A stretch of DNA of 19,593 nt from Comamonadaceae bacterium. Lineage in GTDB: Bacteria; Pseudomonadota; Gammaproteobacteria; Burkholderiales; Burkholderiaceae_C. A program made the position numbers and the translations under genes. The stretch spans positions 1 to 19,593 of the forward strand of contig CANKNK010000003.1 of NCBI GenBank assembly GCA_947483455.1, in the 5' to 3' direction. Position 1 is the first letter of the stretch, and every line of letters begins with the position of its first letter. This document shows positions 1 to 7,165 of the stretch, in pieces. The notes below the pieces were generated by a model, which worked only from the letters and a program-made list of their open reading frames with translations, was not told the origin of the DNA and made no database searches.

Positions 1-1
1 C

Positions 2-1075
2 ATGGCTGAGCCCGACAGCGGCCTCTCCCGTGCGGCCCAATGGCTAGCCTTGTTGGCGGGCAGCCTGCTGCTGTTTGGCGTCTTGCAGTTGGCGCATCTG
101 CCTGCGGCCTTGTTGCTAGCCTGCATGCTGGTGGGGATTGCCGCCTCGCTGCGGGGTTTTGCGGTGCGCGTGCCGCAGTCTTTTTTGTTTCCGGCACAAG
201 GGCTGATTGGTTGCCTGATGGCGCAAAGCCTGCAACCTGCATTGCTGCTGCGCGTCTTGCACGACTGGCCGCTTTTTCTGGGCTTTACCATCTTGGTGAT
301 GGCCGCCAGCATGGGTCTGGGCTGGTGGCTATCGCGCCACAAAGTCTTGCCCGGCACTACCGCCATCTGGGGCCTGGCACCGGGCGCGGCATCGGCCATG
401 GTGCTGATATGCGAGGACTATGGCGCGGACCCGCGCCTGGTGGCCTTTATGCAATACACCCGCGTCATCATCGTTACGGCAGTGGCCGCATTGGTGGCGC
501 GCCTGTGGTTGGGGCCTGGCAGTAGCGCGCGTTTGGACGGCGATGTTTGGGCGCTACAAGATAACTACAACGTCGCTTGCACCTTGGGTTTGGTGTTGCT
601 GGGCATGTTGTCCACACGGCTGACCCGCGCGCCCTCCGGCGCTATGTTGCTGCCGCTGGTGCTGGGGGTTTTCTTGCAAAGCCAGGGCGTTTTGCAGATC
701 GAGTTGCCACCGCTGCTGCTGCTGTGCGCCTATGCCTGCATTGGATGGACCATAGGCCTGCGCTACACGCGGACGACCTTAGCGCATGCGCGGCGGGCCC
801 TGCCGCGGGTGCTGGTGTCCATCGTGGTGTTAATCATTTTTGGCATGTCGCTAGCGGTAGCGCTCGCGCTGCTGGGCGGCTTTGACCCCTTAAGCGCCTA
901 CCTGGCCACCAGCCCCGGTGGCGCGGATTCGGTGGCCATCATCGCCACGCACGCAGTGGCCGTGGATGTAGGCTTTGTGATGGCGATGCAGGTAGCGCGC
1001 TTTATCTTGGTGCTACTGACCGGGCCACGCCTCTCGCGCTGGGTGGCGCAGCGGGCGCAAGACCGGCACGGCTGA
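2..1075 (+). CDS. AbrB-family integral membrane protein (putative permease/regulator)
   Basis: This is a hydrophobic 357-aa protein with about ten likely membrane segments. It belongs to the Gram-negative AbrB duplication family, whose members are often misnamed 'ammonia monooxygenase'; their transport or regulatory role is poorly established. The internal duplication is visible: residues 125-154 (APGAASAM, then G-AD--LV-F-QYTR) match residues 303-333 (SPGGADSV, then VDVGFVMAMQVAR). These are the two family signature blocks. The length is normal for the family. The ATG is the second base of the window, so no ribosome binding site can be seen and the true start could lie further upstream. The gene converges on the acyl-CoA dehydrogenase gene, with 128 bp between the stop codons and no convincing terminator. 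The substrate cannot be inferred. Family assignment is confident; function is not. Confidence 0.88.
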   Translation: MAEPDSGLSRAAQWLALLAGSLLLFGVLQLAHLPAALLLACMLVGIAASLRGFAVRVPQSFLFPAQGLIGCLMAQSLQPALLLRVLHDWPLFLGFTILVMAASMGLGWWLSRHKVLPGTTAIWGLAPGAASAMVLICEDYGADPRLVAFMQYTRVIIVTAVAALVARLWLGPGSSARLDGDVWALQDNYNVACTLGLVLLGMLSTRLTRAPSGAMLLPLVLGVFLQSQGVLQIELPPLLLLCAYACIGWTIGLRYTRTTLAHARRALPRVLVSIVVLIIFGMSLAVALALLGGFDPLSAYLATSPGGADSVAIIATHAVAVDVGFVMAMQVARFILVLLTGPRLSRWVAQRAQDRHG

Positions 1076-1203
1076 TCGTTTGGCATGGGCAGCGGGTCGT
1101 ACAGCGATGTAGCCAGGGCCGCGCCCCAAGCCGTGCCCAATGCATGGCTGCACCTTGCTTGGTATGTGCGCTGTACGCACTGCGCGCTTAAAAACTACTA
1201 CGC

Positions 1204-2364
1204 TCAATACGAGCGCGGCAGCCCCAACACATGCTCGGCGATATAGGCGTAAATCATATTGGTGGAAATGGGCGCAACCTGGTAAAGCCGGGTCTCGCGG
1301 AACTTGCGCTCTATGTCGTACTCGGCAGCAAAGCCAAACCCGCCGTGGTATTGCAAACACACATTGGCCGCTTCCCAGCTGGCTTTAGCCGCCAGGTACT
1401 TGGCCATATTGGCCTCGGCGCCGCAGGGCTGCTGCGCATCAAATAAAGCGCAGGCTTTGTAGCGCATCAGGTTGGCCGCTTCCACTTCGATGTAAGACTC
1501 TGCAATCGGAAACTGCACCCCTTGGTTTTGCCCAATGGGGCGGCCAAAAACCTGGCGCTGCTTGGCGTACTGCGTGATGCGGTCGATAAACCAGTAGCCA
1601 TCGCCAATGCATTCAGCGGCGATCAGCGCGCGCTCGGCATTGAGGCCATCGAGAATGTACTTAAAGCCCTGACCTTCCTCGCCGATCAGGTTGTCCATGG
1701 GAAGTTCGAGGTTTTCAAAATACAACTCATTGGTCTCGTGGTTCACCATATTGGCGATCGGACGCACCGCCATGCCGGCTTTTTCAGCCAAGCGCAAGTC
1801 CACCATAAAGATAGACAAGCCTTCGGATTTTTTGCGCACCTCGGCCAGCGGCGTGGTGCGGGCCAGCAGAATCATCCAGTCCGAATGCTGCACCCGCGAG
1901 ATCCAGACCTTTTGGCCGTTGATCAGATAGCGGTCGCCTTTTTTGATGGCGGTTGTTTTGATTTTGGTGGTGTCGGTGCCGGCGTCTGGCTCCGTCACGC
2001 CCATGGATTGCAGCCGCCACTGGCCGCTGGCGATTTTGGGCAGATAAAACGCTTTTTGCGCCGCTGATCCGTGACGCAGCAGCGTGCCCATGTTGTACAT
2101 CTGGCCGTGGCAGGCGCCCGAATTGCCACCGCTGCGGTTGATCTCTTCCATGATGACCGAGGCCTCGGTCAGGCCCAGCCCGGCGCCGCCGTATTGTGTC
2201 GGGATCAGCGCGGCCAACCAGCCCGCGTGGGTCAGGGCGGCGACGAATGCTTCCGGGTAGGCACGCGCCGCGTCGACCTTGCGGTGGTATTCGTCCGGGA
2301 ACTGGGCACACAGGGCGCGCACTGCGTCGCGGATATCTTGGTACTGGTCGCTGGAAGTTTGCAT
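1204..2364 (-). CDS. Acyl-CoA dehydrogenase
   Basis: This FAD-dependent dehydrogenase introduces an alpha,beta double bond into an acyl-CoA. The start at 2364 gives 386 aa, typical of the family; the frame stays open to a TTG at 2394, which I consider less likely. Visible motifs are VTEPDAGTD (about 123-131), the QKVWIS flavin/substrate strand, and the C-terminal segment LQYHGGFGFAAEYDIERKFR. Where medium-chain enzymes carry the catalytic Glu (Y-E-G-T), this protein reads YQVAPIS, with Pro in that position. A Glu is present in LNAERALIAAE (about residue 244), where isovaleryl- and long-chain-type enzymes keep their base, so that residue is the probable base (inference). The gene lies 34 bp downstream of the MaoC-type hydratase on the same strand, which suggests co-transcription and consecutive oxidation and hydration of one acyl-CoA. 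The acyl chain is unknown. Confidence 0.93.
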   Translation of the reverse strand: MQTSSDQYQDIRDAVRALCAQFPDEYHRKVDAARAYPEAFVAALTHAGWLAALIPTQYGGAGLGLTEASVIMEEINRSGGNSGACHGQMYNMGTLLRHGSAAQKAFYLPKIASGQWRLQSMGVTEPDAGTDTTKIKTTAIKKGDRYLINGQKVWISRVQHSDWMILLARTTPLAEVRKKSEGLSIFMVDLRLAEKAGMAVRPIANMVNHETNELYFENLELPMDNLIGEEGQGFKYILDGLNAERALIAAECIGDGYWFIDRITQYAKQRQVFGRPIGQNQGVQFPIAESYIEVEAANLMRYKACALFDAQQPCGAEANMAKYLAAKASWEAANVCLQYHGGFGFAAEYDIERKFRETRLYQVAPISTNMIYAYIAEHVLGLPRSY

Positions 2365-2398
2365 GGTGTGGGGCCTGGCATAGATACGCTGCAAAAGT

Positions 2399-3283
2399 TC
2401 AGCTTAGCGCAACGTCGCCTTGCATGGTCAGCCAGCCCTCGTGGTCCGAGGCCCAGACGCGCACGCTGCGGCCATCGGGCGCCGGCTGTGCGCACAGGCG
2501 CAGCGGGCGTTGGTCAAAAGTGGGGCGCAAGGCCTTGAAGCTAAATTCGTCCACGGTGGCATCGGGCACGTGACGGCGCACCAGGTCCAGCAACAGCGTG
2601 GCGATAAGAGGGCCATGCACCACCAGACCGGGGTAGCCCTCCTCTTGCACGACGTAGCTGCGGTCGTAGTGGATGCGATGGCTGTTGAACGTCAGCGCAG
2701 AGTAACGGAACAAGAGCACCGCATCGGCCAGCACCTCGCGCTGCCAAGGCGCACCCTGCTCGGCCACTATGGGCGCAGAAACCACTTCACCCGCTTGCGC
2801 GGCGGCGCGGTACACGATGTCGTGCTCCTCGGTCAAGCAAAGACCGATATCGTTCGAAATGGCGTGGCGCACCAGTACAAACAGCAAGTCGCCGCTGCGT
2901 CCGCGCTTGTGCGTCACCGATTCGATGCTTGAGACGCGGCGCAGCGCATCGCCCACGCGCAGCGGGTTGGCCGCCTGCCACCGCAAGCGGCCCCCGGCCC
3001 ACATGCGCCGGGGCAAGGGTACCGGTGGCAAAAAGCCGCCGCGCCGCGCATGGCCATCGGGCCCAATCTCGCTTTGGCGGTGCTGCGGCAAAAAATACAG
3101 CCAATGCCACAAGGCGGGTAAGGCATCGCCCACCCTAGGTGGCGGATCGTCCCGGTCCAAGGTGGCCGAGAGCGAGCGCACCGGCGTTGCTGCGGCCTGA
3201 TCTAGCAAGGTCTCGGTCCTGCCGGTCCAGCTTTGCAGATGGGCTAGGGTGGCGGTGTCCAGGGTTTCAGTGGTAAGCGTCAT
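2399..3283 (-). CDS. MaoC-type acyl-CoA hydratase (mesaconyl-/3-methylfumaryl-CoA hydratase-like)
   Basis: This 294-aa protein has the two-part hot-dog hydratase layout: an N-terminal MaoC-like half and a C-terminal half with the active-site block FNSHRIHYDRSYV (about 199-211), followed by EGYPGLVVHGPL (about 215-226). That combination is typical of the family containing 3-methylfumaryl-CoA (mesaconyl-C4-CoA) hydratase and related FAS1-like dehydratase proteins, which reversibly add water to an enoyl-CoA. His 202, His 205 and Asp 207 are the obvious catalytic candidates. The ATG at 3283 fits the family N-terminus. It is the first gene of a probable two-gene operon with the acyl-CoA dehydrogenase. 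In related bacteria such pairs often sit near CoA-transferase and citramalyl-CoA lyase-like genes in branched C5-dicarboxylate metabolism, but none is in this window, so the exact substrate is inference. Confidence 0.88.
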   Translation of the reverse strand: MTLTTETLDTATLAHLQSWTGRTETLLDQAAATPVRSLSATLDRDDPPPRVGDALPALWHWLYFLPQHRQSEIGPDGHARRGGFLPPVPLPRRMWAGGRLRWQAANPLRVGDALRRVSSIESVTHKRGRSGDLLFVLVRHAISNDIGLCLTEEHDIVYRAAAQAGEVVSAPIVAEQGAPWQREVLADAVLLFRYSALTFNSHRIHYDRSYVVQEEGYPGLVVHGPLIATLLLDLVRRHVPDATVDEFSFKALRPTFDQRPLRLCAQPAPDGRSVRVWASDHEGWLTMQGDVALS

Positions 3284-3391
3284 GGATTTTGGTGCGCTTG
3301 GGCTACTTCTCAGCCCAGGCGCTTTGCATTATTGACCCTGCGGGCGGGCACACACCAAACCGAGGGCACAAGCCTTAGGAACGCCGCATTA

Positions 3392-3820
3392 TCAACCGGC
3401 GATATAGCTATGCAATTGTTCAATAATGGTTTTTTGATGGGCCATCATTTCGCGCACGACATCACCAATGGAGATCAAGCCGAGGACGCGCTGGCCTTCC
3501 ATGATGGGAAGGTGGCGCACATGCTTTTCGGTCATGATCTGCATACATTGGTCAATATTTTGCGCTGCCTGGACGGTAATGACTTGCGCAGTCATGATGT
3601 CTTGTACCAAAGCAGCACTGCTGCTTCTGCCCTGGAGTACCACTTTGCGCGCATAGTCGCGCTCGGAAAAAATGCCTGCCAATTGCTGCCCATCCATGAC
3701 CAGCAAGGCACCAATATTTTTGTCCGCCATAAGTTCCAATGCTTCGCGCACCGTGGCATCTGGTCGGATGCAATGGATGAGGCGATGACCTTCAGCCAAA
3801 AAAAGTCCCACAGTTTTCAT
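3392..3820 (-). CDS. Two-CBS-domain protein
   Basis: This 142-aa soluble protein is made almost entirely of two CBS domains: CBS1 about residues 11-65 (DATVREALELM, then IFSERDYARKVVLQGR) and CBS2 about 73-127 (VQDIMTAQVITV, then MTEKHVRHLPI and GLISIGDVV). CBS pairs (Bateman modules) bind adenine nucleotides such as AMP, ATP or NADH and act as sensors. Stand-alone copies are common in proteobacteria and their partners are usually unknown. I chose the ATG at 3820 because the domain starts immediately after it and an A/G-rich stretch (AAGAAAG) lies upstream; the open frame extends to 3880 without adding recognisable sequence. The gene stands alone, separated by 108 bp from the hydratase operon downstream and divergent from the NCS1 transporter. 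Confidence 0.9.
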   Translation of the reverse strand: MKTVGLFLAEGHRLIHCIRPDATVREALELMADKNIGALLVMDGQQLAGIFSERDYARKVVLQGRSSSAALVQDIMTAQVITVQAAQNIDQCMQIMTEKHVRHLPIMEGQRVLGLISIGDVVREMMAHQKTIIEQLHSYIAG

Positions 3821-3966
3821 AATAGATTTCTTTCTTAAAAGCACTTTCCCTGAACCTTGAACGCCGCAGCACTTAGCCAATGCGCGCTAGGCTGCTGACA
3901 AATACTGGTGGTTATTTATGGGCGGCACAAGGATGTTTACCCTTGTTCTGGGGGATTGGCAGCTTG

Positions 3967-3984
3967 CGCCCGATTTCTCGGGCG
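3967..3984. repeat. Perfect 7-bp hairpin, TTTC loop
   Basis: CGCCCGA at 3967-3973 and TCGGGCG at 3978-3984 pair perfectly around the loop TTTC. It overlaps by 3 bases a second stem, GCGGG at 3982-3986 with CCCGC at 3994-3998. No T-tract follows on the plus strand, so it is not a typical intrinsic terminator. It may be part of the structured leader, or only part of the tRNA-like relic on the other strand. Confidence 0.5.
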
Positions 3985-4032
3985 GGGATAGAACCCGCGT
4001 TACAGCCATGAAACTTTAGGAAAACCCGAGCC
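3974..4032 (-). pseudogene. tRNA-like relic (T-arm plus part of acceptor stem)
   Basis: Read on the minus strand, GCGGG-TTCTATC-CCCGC (3998-3982) has the geometry of a tRNA T-arm: 5-bp stem, 7-nt loop and TTC start. The next bases, CCGAG (3981-3977), pair with CTCGG at 4030-4026, as an acceptor stem would. Only 27 nt separate the two, so the D-arm or the anticodon arm is missing. The loop also departs from TTCRANY at its fourth base, and there is no CCA. I read it as a decayed tRNA or a tRNA-derived scar; chance resemblance is possible. Confidence 0.3.
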
Positions 4033-4156
4033 AAAGAGAAATTTTTCTGCTGGGAATTTAGAAATTCAATAAATATCAAAACTTTTTTTATTACATCCAT
4101 CGCTGTAGTAAATAGCATACAAAAAAACATGCCTTAAACCGACAATCCCAGTACCA

Positions 4157-4216
4157 GCAAGCTCTACAAAGCTTTTCAATTTTTTTCTTTGGGGCACTTT
4201 GTAAGAAAAGGCTTGC
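4157..4216. repeat. Two-part inverted repeat upstream of NCS1 transporter
   Basis: The outer arms are GCAAGC (4157-4162) and GCTTGC (4211-4216). The inner arms are TACAAAG (4165-4171) and CTTTGTA (4197-4203), separated by a 25-nt T-rich loop. All pairs are perfect within arms, but the internal loop is asymmetric. It could be a leader RNA element or an operator; no known family was recognised. Confidence 0.4.
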
Positions 4217-4336
4217 CATTCCCAGTATTTTTTAGATTGCTGATGGTTAAAAAGGATAAATGGAAATCAATAGATCAAATGGACGGTAAGTACTAACCCT
4301 GTAGCCGATATGGATCGCCTTGCGTAAATTGCCCCT

Positions 4337-4367
4337 TGCCAACAAGTGGTACGGGTGAGGGTTGGCA
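4337..4367. promoter_or_regulatory. Inverted repeat TGCCAAC-N17-GTTGGCA, candidate operator
   Basis: The perfect 7-bp arms (4337-4343 and 4361-4367) lie about 65 bp upstream of the transporter start codon. The spacing would fit a dimeric regulator or a small hairpin in the transcript leader. There is no adjacent regulator gene to match it with. Confidence 0.4.
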
Positions 4368-4430
4368 GATTCGAAAAGTTCACGCATCCCAATATGGCGA
4401 CTTGCCATGCAACACTTTTGGAGGCTATCT

Positions 4431-5885
4431 ATGGATATTCAAAATGCATCCCCATCCCTGTATAACGAAGACTTGGCTCCCGCCAAAGAACGAAATTGGG
4501 GGGCGTTTAGCATCTTCAATGTTTGGACTTCGGACGTACACAGTCTGTGGGGCTATTACCTTGCGGCCAGCTTGTTTTTGCTGTGTGGTAGTTTTCTTAA
4601 TTTTGTAGTCGCCATTGGTCTGGGCTCGCTTGTGATTTTTGGACTCATGAATTTGATGGGCTATGCGGGTGAAAAAACCGGTGTGCCCTACCCGGTTTTG
4701 GCGCGCGCCTCCTTTGGCATCTGGGGGGCCAACCTGCCAGCCTTGGTCAGGGCCATCGTGGCGTGCTTCTGGTATGGCGCACAAACCGCTGCGGCCTCAG
4801 GAGCTATCGTGGCGCTGCTGACGCGTAGCGATGCCTTTATGGAATACCACAAGACTACGCAGTTTTTAGGGCATTCGGGCTTGGAGTTCATCTGTTACGT
4901 GGTGGTCTGGGCCTTGCAACTCTTAATCATCCAAAACGGCATGGAAACCGTGCGCAAGTTTCAGGACTGGGCCGGACCTGCGGTCTGGATGGCCATGCTG
5001 GTGCTGGCCATTGGCTTATGCGTGAAGGCAGGTGGGTTTTCCTTTGACCATGAAATTCCGCAAGCCTTGTTGCTAGAAAAGACCAAGGACGCCGGCATTG
5101 CCGGTGAGCCGGGTTCGTTCTGGGCGCTGCTTGCAGTGGGCGCTACCTGGGTAACTTATTTCGCCGCGCTCTACCTAAACTTCTGCGACTTTTCCCGCTA
5201 TGCCAAAAACAAAGAAGCGGTCACCAAAGGCAATTTGTGGGGTCTGCCAGTGAACCTGATTTTGTTCTCGCTGGTCGCAGGCGTGACCACGATTGCAGCC
5301 TTTAAGGTGTACGGCGAAGTGATGTTGCACCCCGAGCAAATTTCCGCCAAATTTGACAGCTGGTTTCTGGCCATGCTGGCGGCACTCACCTTTGCGGTAG
5401 CGACCCTGGGTATCAATGTCGTCGCCAACTTCGTCTCGCCCGCGTTTGATTTCTCCAACGTCTTTCCTAATTCGATTGACTTCAAAAAAGGCGGCTACAT
5501 CGCGGCGGGTATCGCTTTGGTCTTGTATCCCTTTGCACCCTGGGAAGGAAATGCGGCACATTTTGTTGGCGCCATAGGCGCCACCATGGGCCCGCTCCTA
5601 GGCATTATCTTGGTGGACTATTACCTGATTGCCAAAGGCGAGATCAATGTTGCCGCCTTATACGACGAGCAGGGGCAATACCGCTACGGCAATGGCTGGA
5701 ACCCCAAAGCCCTGATTGCAACCGCCATAGGTGCGCTGTTTTCCAGCATCTTGCCTAACTTCACCAGCATCCTGCCCAGCTGGTGGGGCCTGTACGGGTG
5801 GTTTTTCGGGGTGGTCATTGGCGGCGGCGTCTATTACGCCCTGAGCGCGGGCCAAGCAACTAGCGTTGGCCAGGAAAACGCATAA
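4431..5885 (+). CDS. NCS1-family transporter (nucleobase/hydantoin/allantoin type)
   Basis: This 484-aa protein has about twelve membrane segments and is a nucleobase:cation symporter-1 family member, probably importing a purine, pyrimidine, hydantoin or allantoin-like compound with Na+ or H+. Family features include an N-terminal ...NEDLAPAKERNWG, the FWYGAQ motif with Trp 114 and Gln 118 spaced as in the Mhp1 substrate site, YLNFCDFSRY at about 248-257, and GINVVANFVSPAFDFSN at about 327-343, carrying the conserved Asn residues. The start at ATG 4431 is fixed by a good GGAGG at 4420-4424, 6 nt upstream; the longer open frame back to 4362 is unlikely. It is a single-gene unit ending before a strong terminator. 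No catabolic gene for a base or hydantoin is adjacent, so the substrate is open. Confidence 0.93.
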   Translation: MDIQNASPSLYNEDLAPAKERNWGAFSIFNVWTSDVHSLWGYYLAASLFLLCGSFLNFVVAIGLGSLVIFGLMNLMGYAGEKTGVPYPVLARASFGIWGANLPALVRAIVACFWYGAQTAAASGAIVALLTRSDAFMEYHKTTQFLGHSGLEFICYVVVWALQLLIIQNGMETVRKFQDWAGPAVWMAMLVLAIGLCVKAGGFSFDHEIPQALLLEKTKDAGIAGEPGSFWALLAVGATWVTYFAALYLNFCDFSRYAKNKEAVTKGNLWGLPVNLILFSLVAGVTTIAAFKVYGEVMLHPEQISAKFDSWFLAMLAALTFAVATLGINVVANFVSPAFDFSNVFPNSIDFKKGGYIAAGIALVLYPFAPWEGNAAHFVGAIGATMGPLLGIILVDYYLIAKGEINVAALYDEQGQYRYGNGWNPKALIATAIGALFSSILPNFTSILPSWWGLYGWFFGVVIGGGVYYALSAGQATSVGQENA

Positions 5886-5911
5886 GTCTCCCGCCTCTCG
5901 TTGTTTCTCTT

Positions 5912-5940
5912 AAAAAGTGCGTCTTCGGACGCATTTTTTT
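5912..5940 (+). terminator. Rho-independent terminator after NCS1 transporter
   Basis: TGCGTC at 5918-5923 pairs with GACGCA at 5928-5933 around a TTCG tetraloop. It is preceded by an A-run (5912-5916) and followed by seven T residues (5934-5940). The A- and T-runs can extend the stem, so it may work in both directions. It lies 27 bp after the transporter stop codon. Confidence 0.92.
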
Positions 5941-6094
5941 GCCTTTGGTTTAAGGCGGCCTGCAATCAAGGAAAACCCGCCTAACTCAGCCTGTCACCAG
6001 AGGTACAAGACGGGGGCTCCAATAAGGCACAATGCGCCGCAGCGAAATGCCATCAGGGAGCAGTCCACATTTATAAAGAGAGAGAAAAACTGCT

Positions 6095-7165
6095 ATGAAT
6101 CCTTTTGTATTCGTGATCCCGGTTGCCCTGTTAATGATAGGCATTGAGTTATGGGTGGCCCGCCGACGCGGCTTGCAGGTGTACCGCCTGAAAGACTCCA
6201 TCACCTCGCTCAATGTGGGCACGGTGAGTCAGTTTGTGATTACCCTGGGCGCGGGGATGAATATTTTTATGTATTCGGTGGTCCTGGACAAGTTTGGCGC
6301 CTTCGAATGGGATACCAGCAACCCGCTGACCTGGATACTGGCACTGGTGCTGTACGACTTTTTCTATTACTGGGTACACCGCACCGGGCATGAAGTGAAT
6401 TTGTTCTGGGCAGCGCATGTCATCCACCACAGCAGCGAAGAATTCAACTTGTCCACCGCGCTGCGCCAGTCGGCGACCGGCTTTTATTTCAAATGGGTGT
6501 TTTACGTTCCGCTGGCCTTGCTGGGCTTTCCGATGAAGGTCTATCTGACGGTGGCCTTTATCGATCTGGTGTACCAAATCTGGGTGCATACCCAATTGGT
6601 AGGGCGATTGGGTTTTCTGGAGTGGTTTTTGGTGACGCCGTCCAACCACCGCGTGCACCACGGGCAAAACGAATATTGCCTGGATAAAAACTACGGCGGC
6701 GTATTTAGCGTATGGGATCGAATGTTTGGCACTTATGCCGACGAGCGCGTGGACGAGCCCGTGGTCTATGGCGTGCGCAAACCGCTGCACAGCTGGAACC
6801 CGATCTGGGGCAATGTGTACCACTACACGCTCATGTGGCAGCAAATCCGCAGCACCTCCGGCTGGCGCAACAAGCTGATGTGCGTGTTCGCCGGGCCGGC
6901 TTGGTTGCCGCCGGGTGCCACCCCGCCACCGGAATTTGTTCCCGAACAATTCGAACGCTTTGACACCCCCGCGCCCGGGTGGATGCAGGGCTTGGGCGTG
7001 TTCACCTGTGGCCTGGGCATGGCCGTGCTAGTGCACTTTTTGCTGATTTCAAAAAACCTGGCACCCGGTAAAGCGCTGAGCTATTCGGCGGCGGCTTTAC
7101 TGGCCTACCTGGTCATCGGCTGGTTATGGCAGCGTCCGCGCGTGATGGAAGCCGCCCATGCCTAG
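6095..7165 (+). CDS. Alkylglycerol monooxygenase-like membrane fatty-acid hydroxylase/sterol desaturase superfamily protein
   Basis: This 356-aa integral membrane di-iron oxygenase has all histidine clusters of the superfamily: WVHRTGH (His 95, 99), AAHVIHHSSE (His 108, 111, 112) and NHRVHHGQN (His 185, 188, 189). The blocks EEFNLSTALRQS (115-126), YQIWVHTQ (160-167) and YCLDKNYGGVFSVWDRMFGT (194-213) closely resemble the eukaryotic alkylglycerol monooxygenase (AGMO/TMEM195) branch, which cleaves ether lipids using tetrahydrobiopterin. Bacterial relatives are mostly uncharacterised, so ether-lipid cleavage is inference. Further hydrophobic segments lie near the C-terminus. The start at 6095 follows a purine-rich GAGAGAG stretch. 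Its last 8 bases overlap the next gene, indicating translational coupling with the small membrane protein. Confidence 0.88.
   Translation: MNPFVFVIPVALLMIGIELWVARRRGLQVYRLKDSITSLNVGTVSQFVITLGAGMNIFMYSVVLDKFGAFEWDTSNPLTWILALVLYDFFYYWVHRTGHEVNLFWAAHVIHHSSEEFNLSTALRQSATGFYFKWVFYVPLALLGFPMKVYLTVAFIDLVYQIWVHTQLVGRLGFLEWFLVTPSNHRVHHGQNEYCLDKNYGGVFSVWDRMFGTYADERVDEPVVYGVRKPLHSWNPIWGNVYHYTLMWQQIRSTSGWRNKLMCVFAGPAWLPPGATPPPEFVPEQFERFDTPAPGWMQGLGVFTCGLGMAVLVHFLLISKNLAPGKALSYSAAALLAYLVIGWLWQRPRVMEAAHA

Larger units (their letters stand above)
3821..4430. other. 610-bp intergenic region, AT-richer, structured
   Basis: No convincing gene lies here. A 72-codon open frame on the minus strand (4130-3912) is probably an artefact: part of it reads like a translated tRNA T-arm. 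The region separates the divergent CBS-protein and NCS1 genes, so it should hold both promoters. It contains a tRNA-like relic and hairpin cluster (3967-4032), a two-part inverted repeat (4157-4216), a direct repeat CCCAGTA at 4147-4153 and 4221-4227, and a 7-bp inverted repeat just upstream of the transporter (4337-4367). I could not match any of it to a riboswitch class known to me. Confidence 0.6.

Noticed and set aside
1076..1203. GTGCG/CGCAC inverted repeat between the convergent AbrB and acyl-CoA dehydrogenase genes
   Set aside because: The stem is only 5 bp with no T-tract. It is too weak to call a terminator.
3303..3336. Hairpin around GGGCT/AGCCC between the hydratase and CBS genes
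   Set aside because: The stem is short and lacks a T-tract, and nothing else suggests a terminator or regulatory element.
3912..4130. 72-codon minus-strand open frame in the AT-richer intergenic region
   Set aside because: There is no ribosome binding site or family match, and part of its translation (NAGSIPARE) is what a tRNA T-arm gives when translated. It is treated as non-coding.
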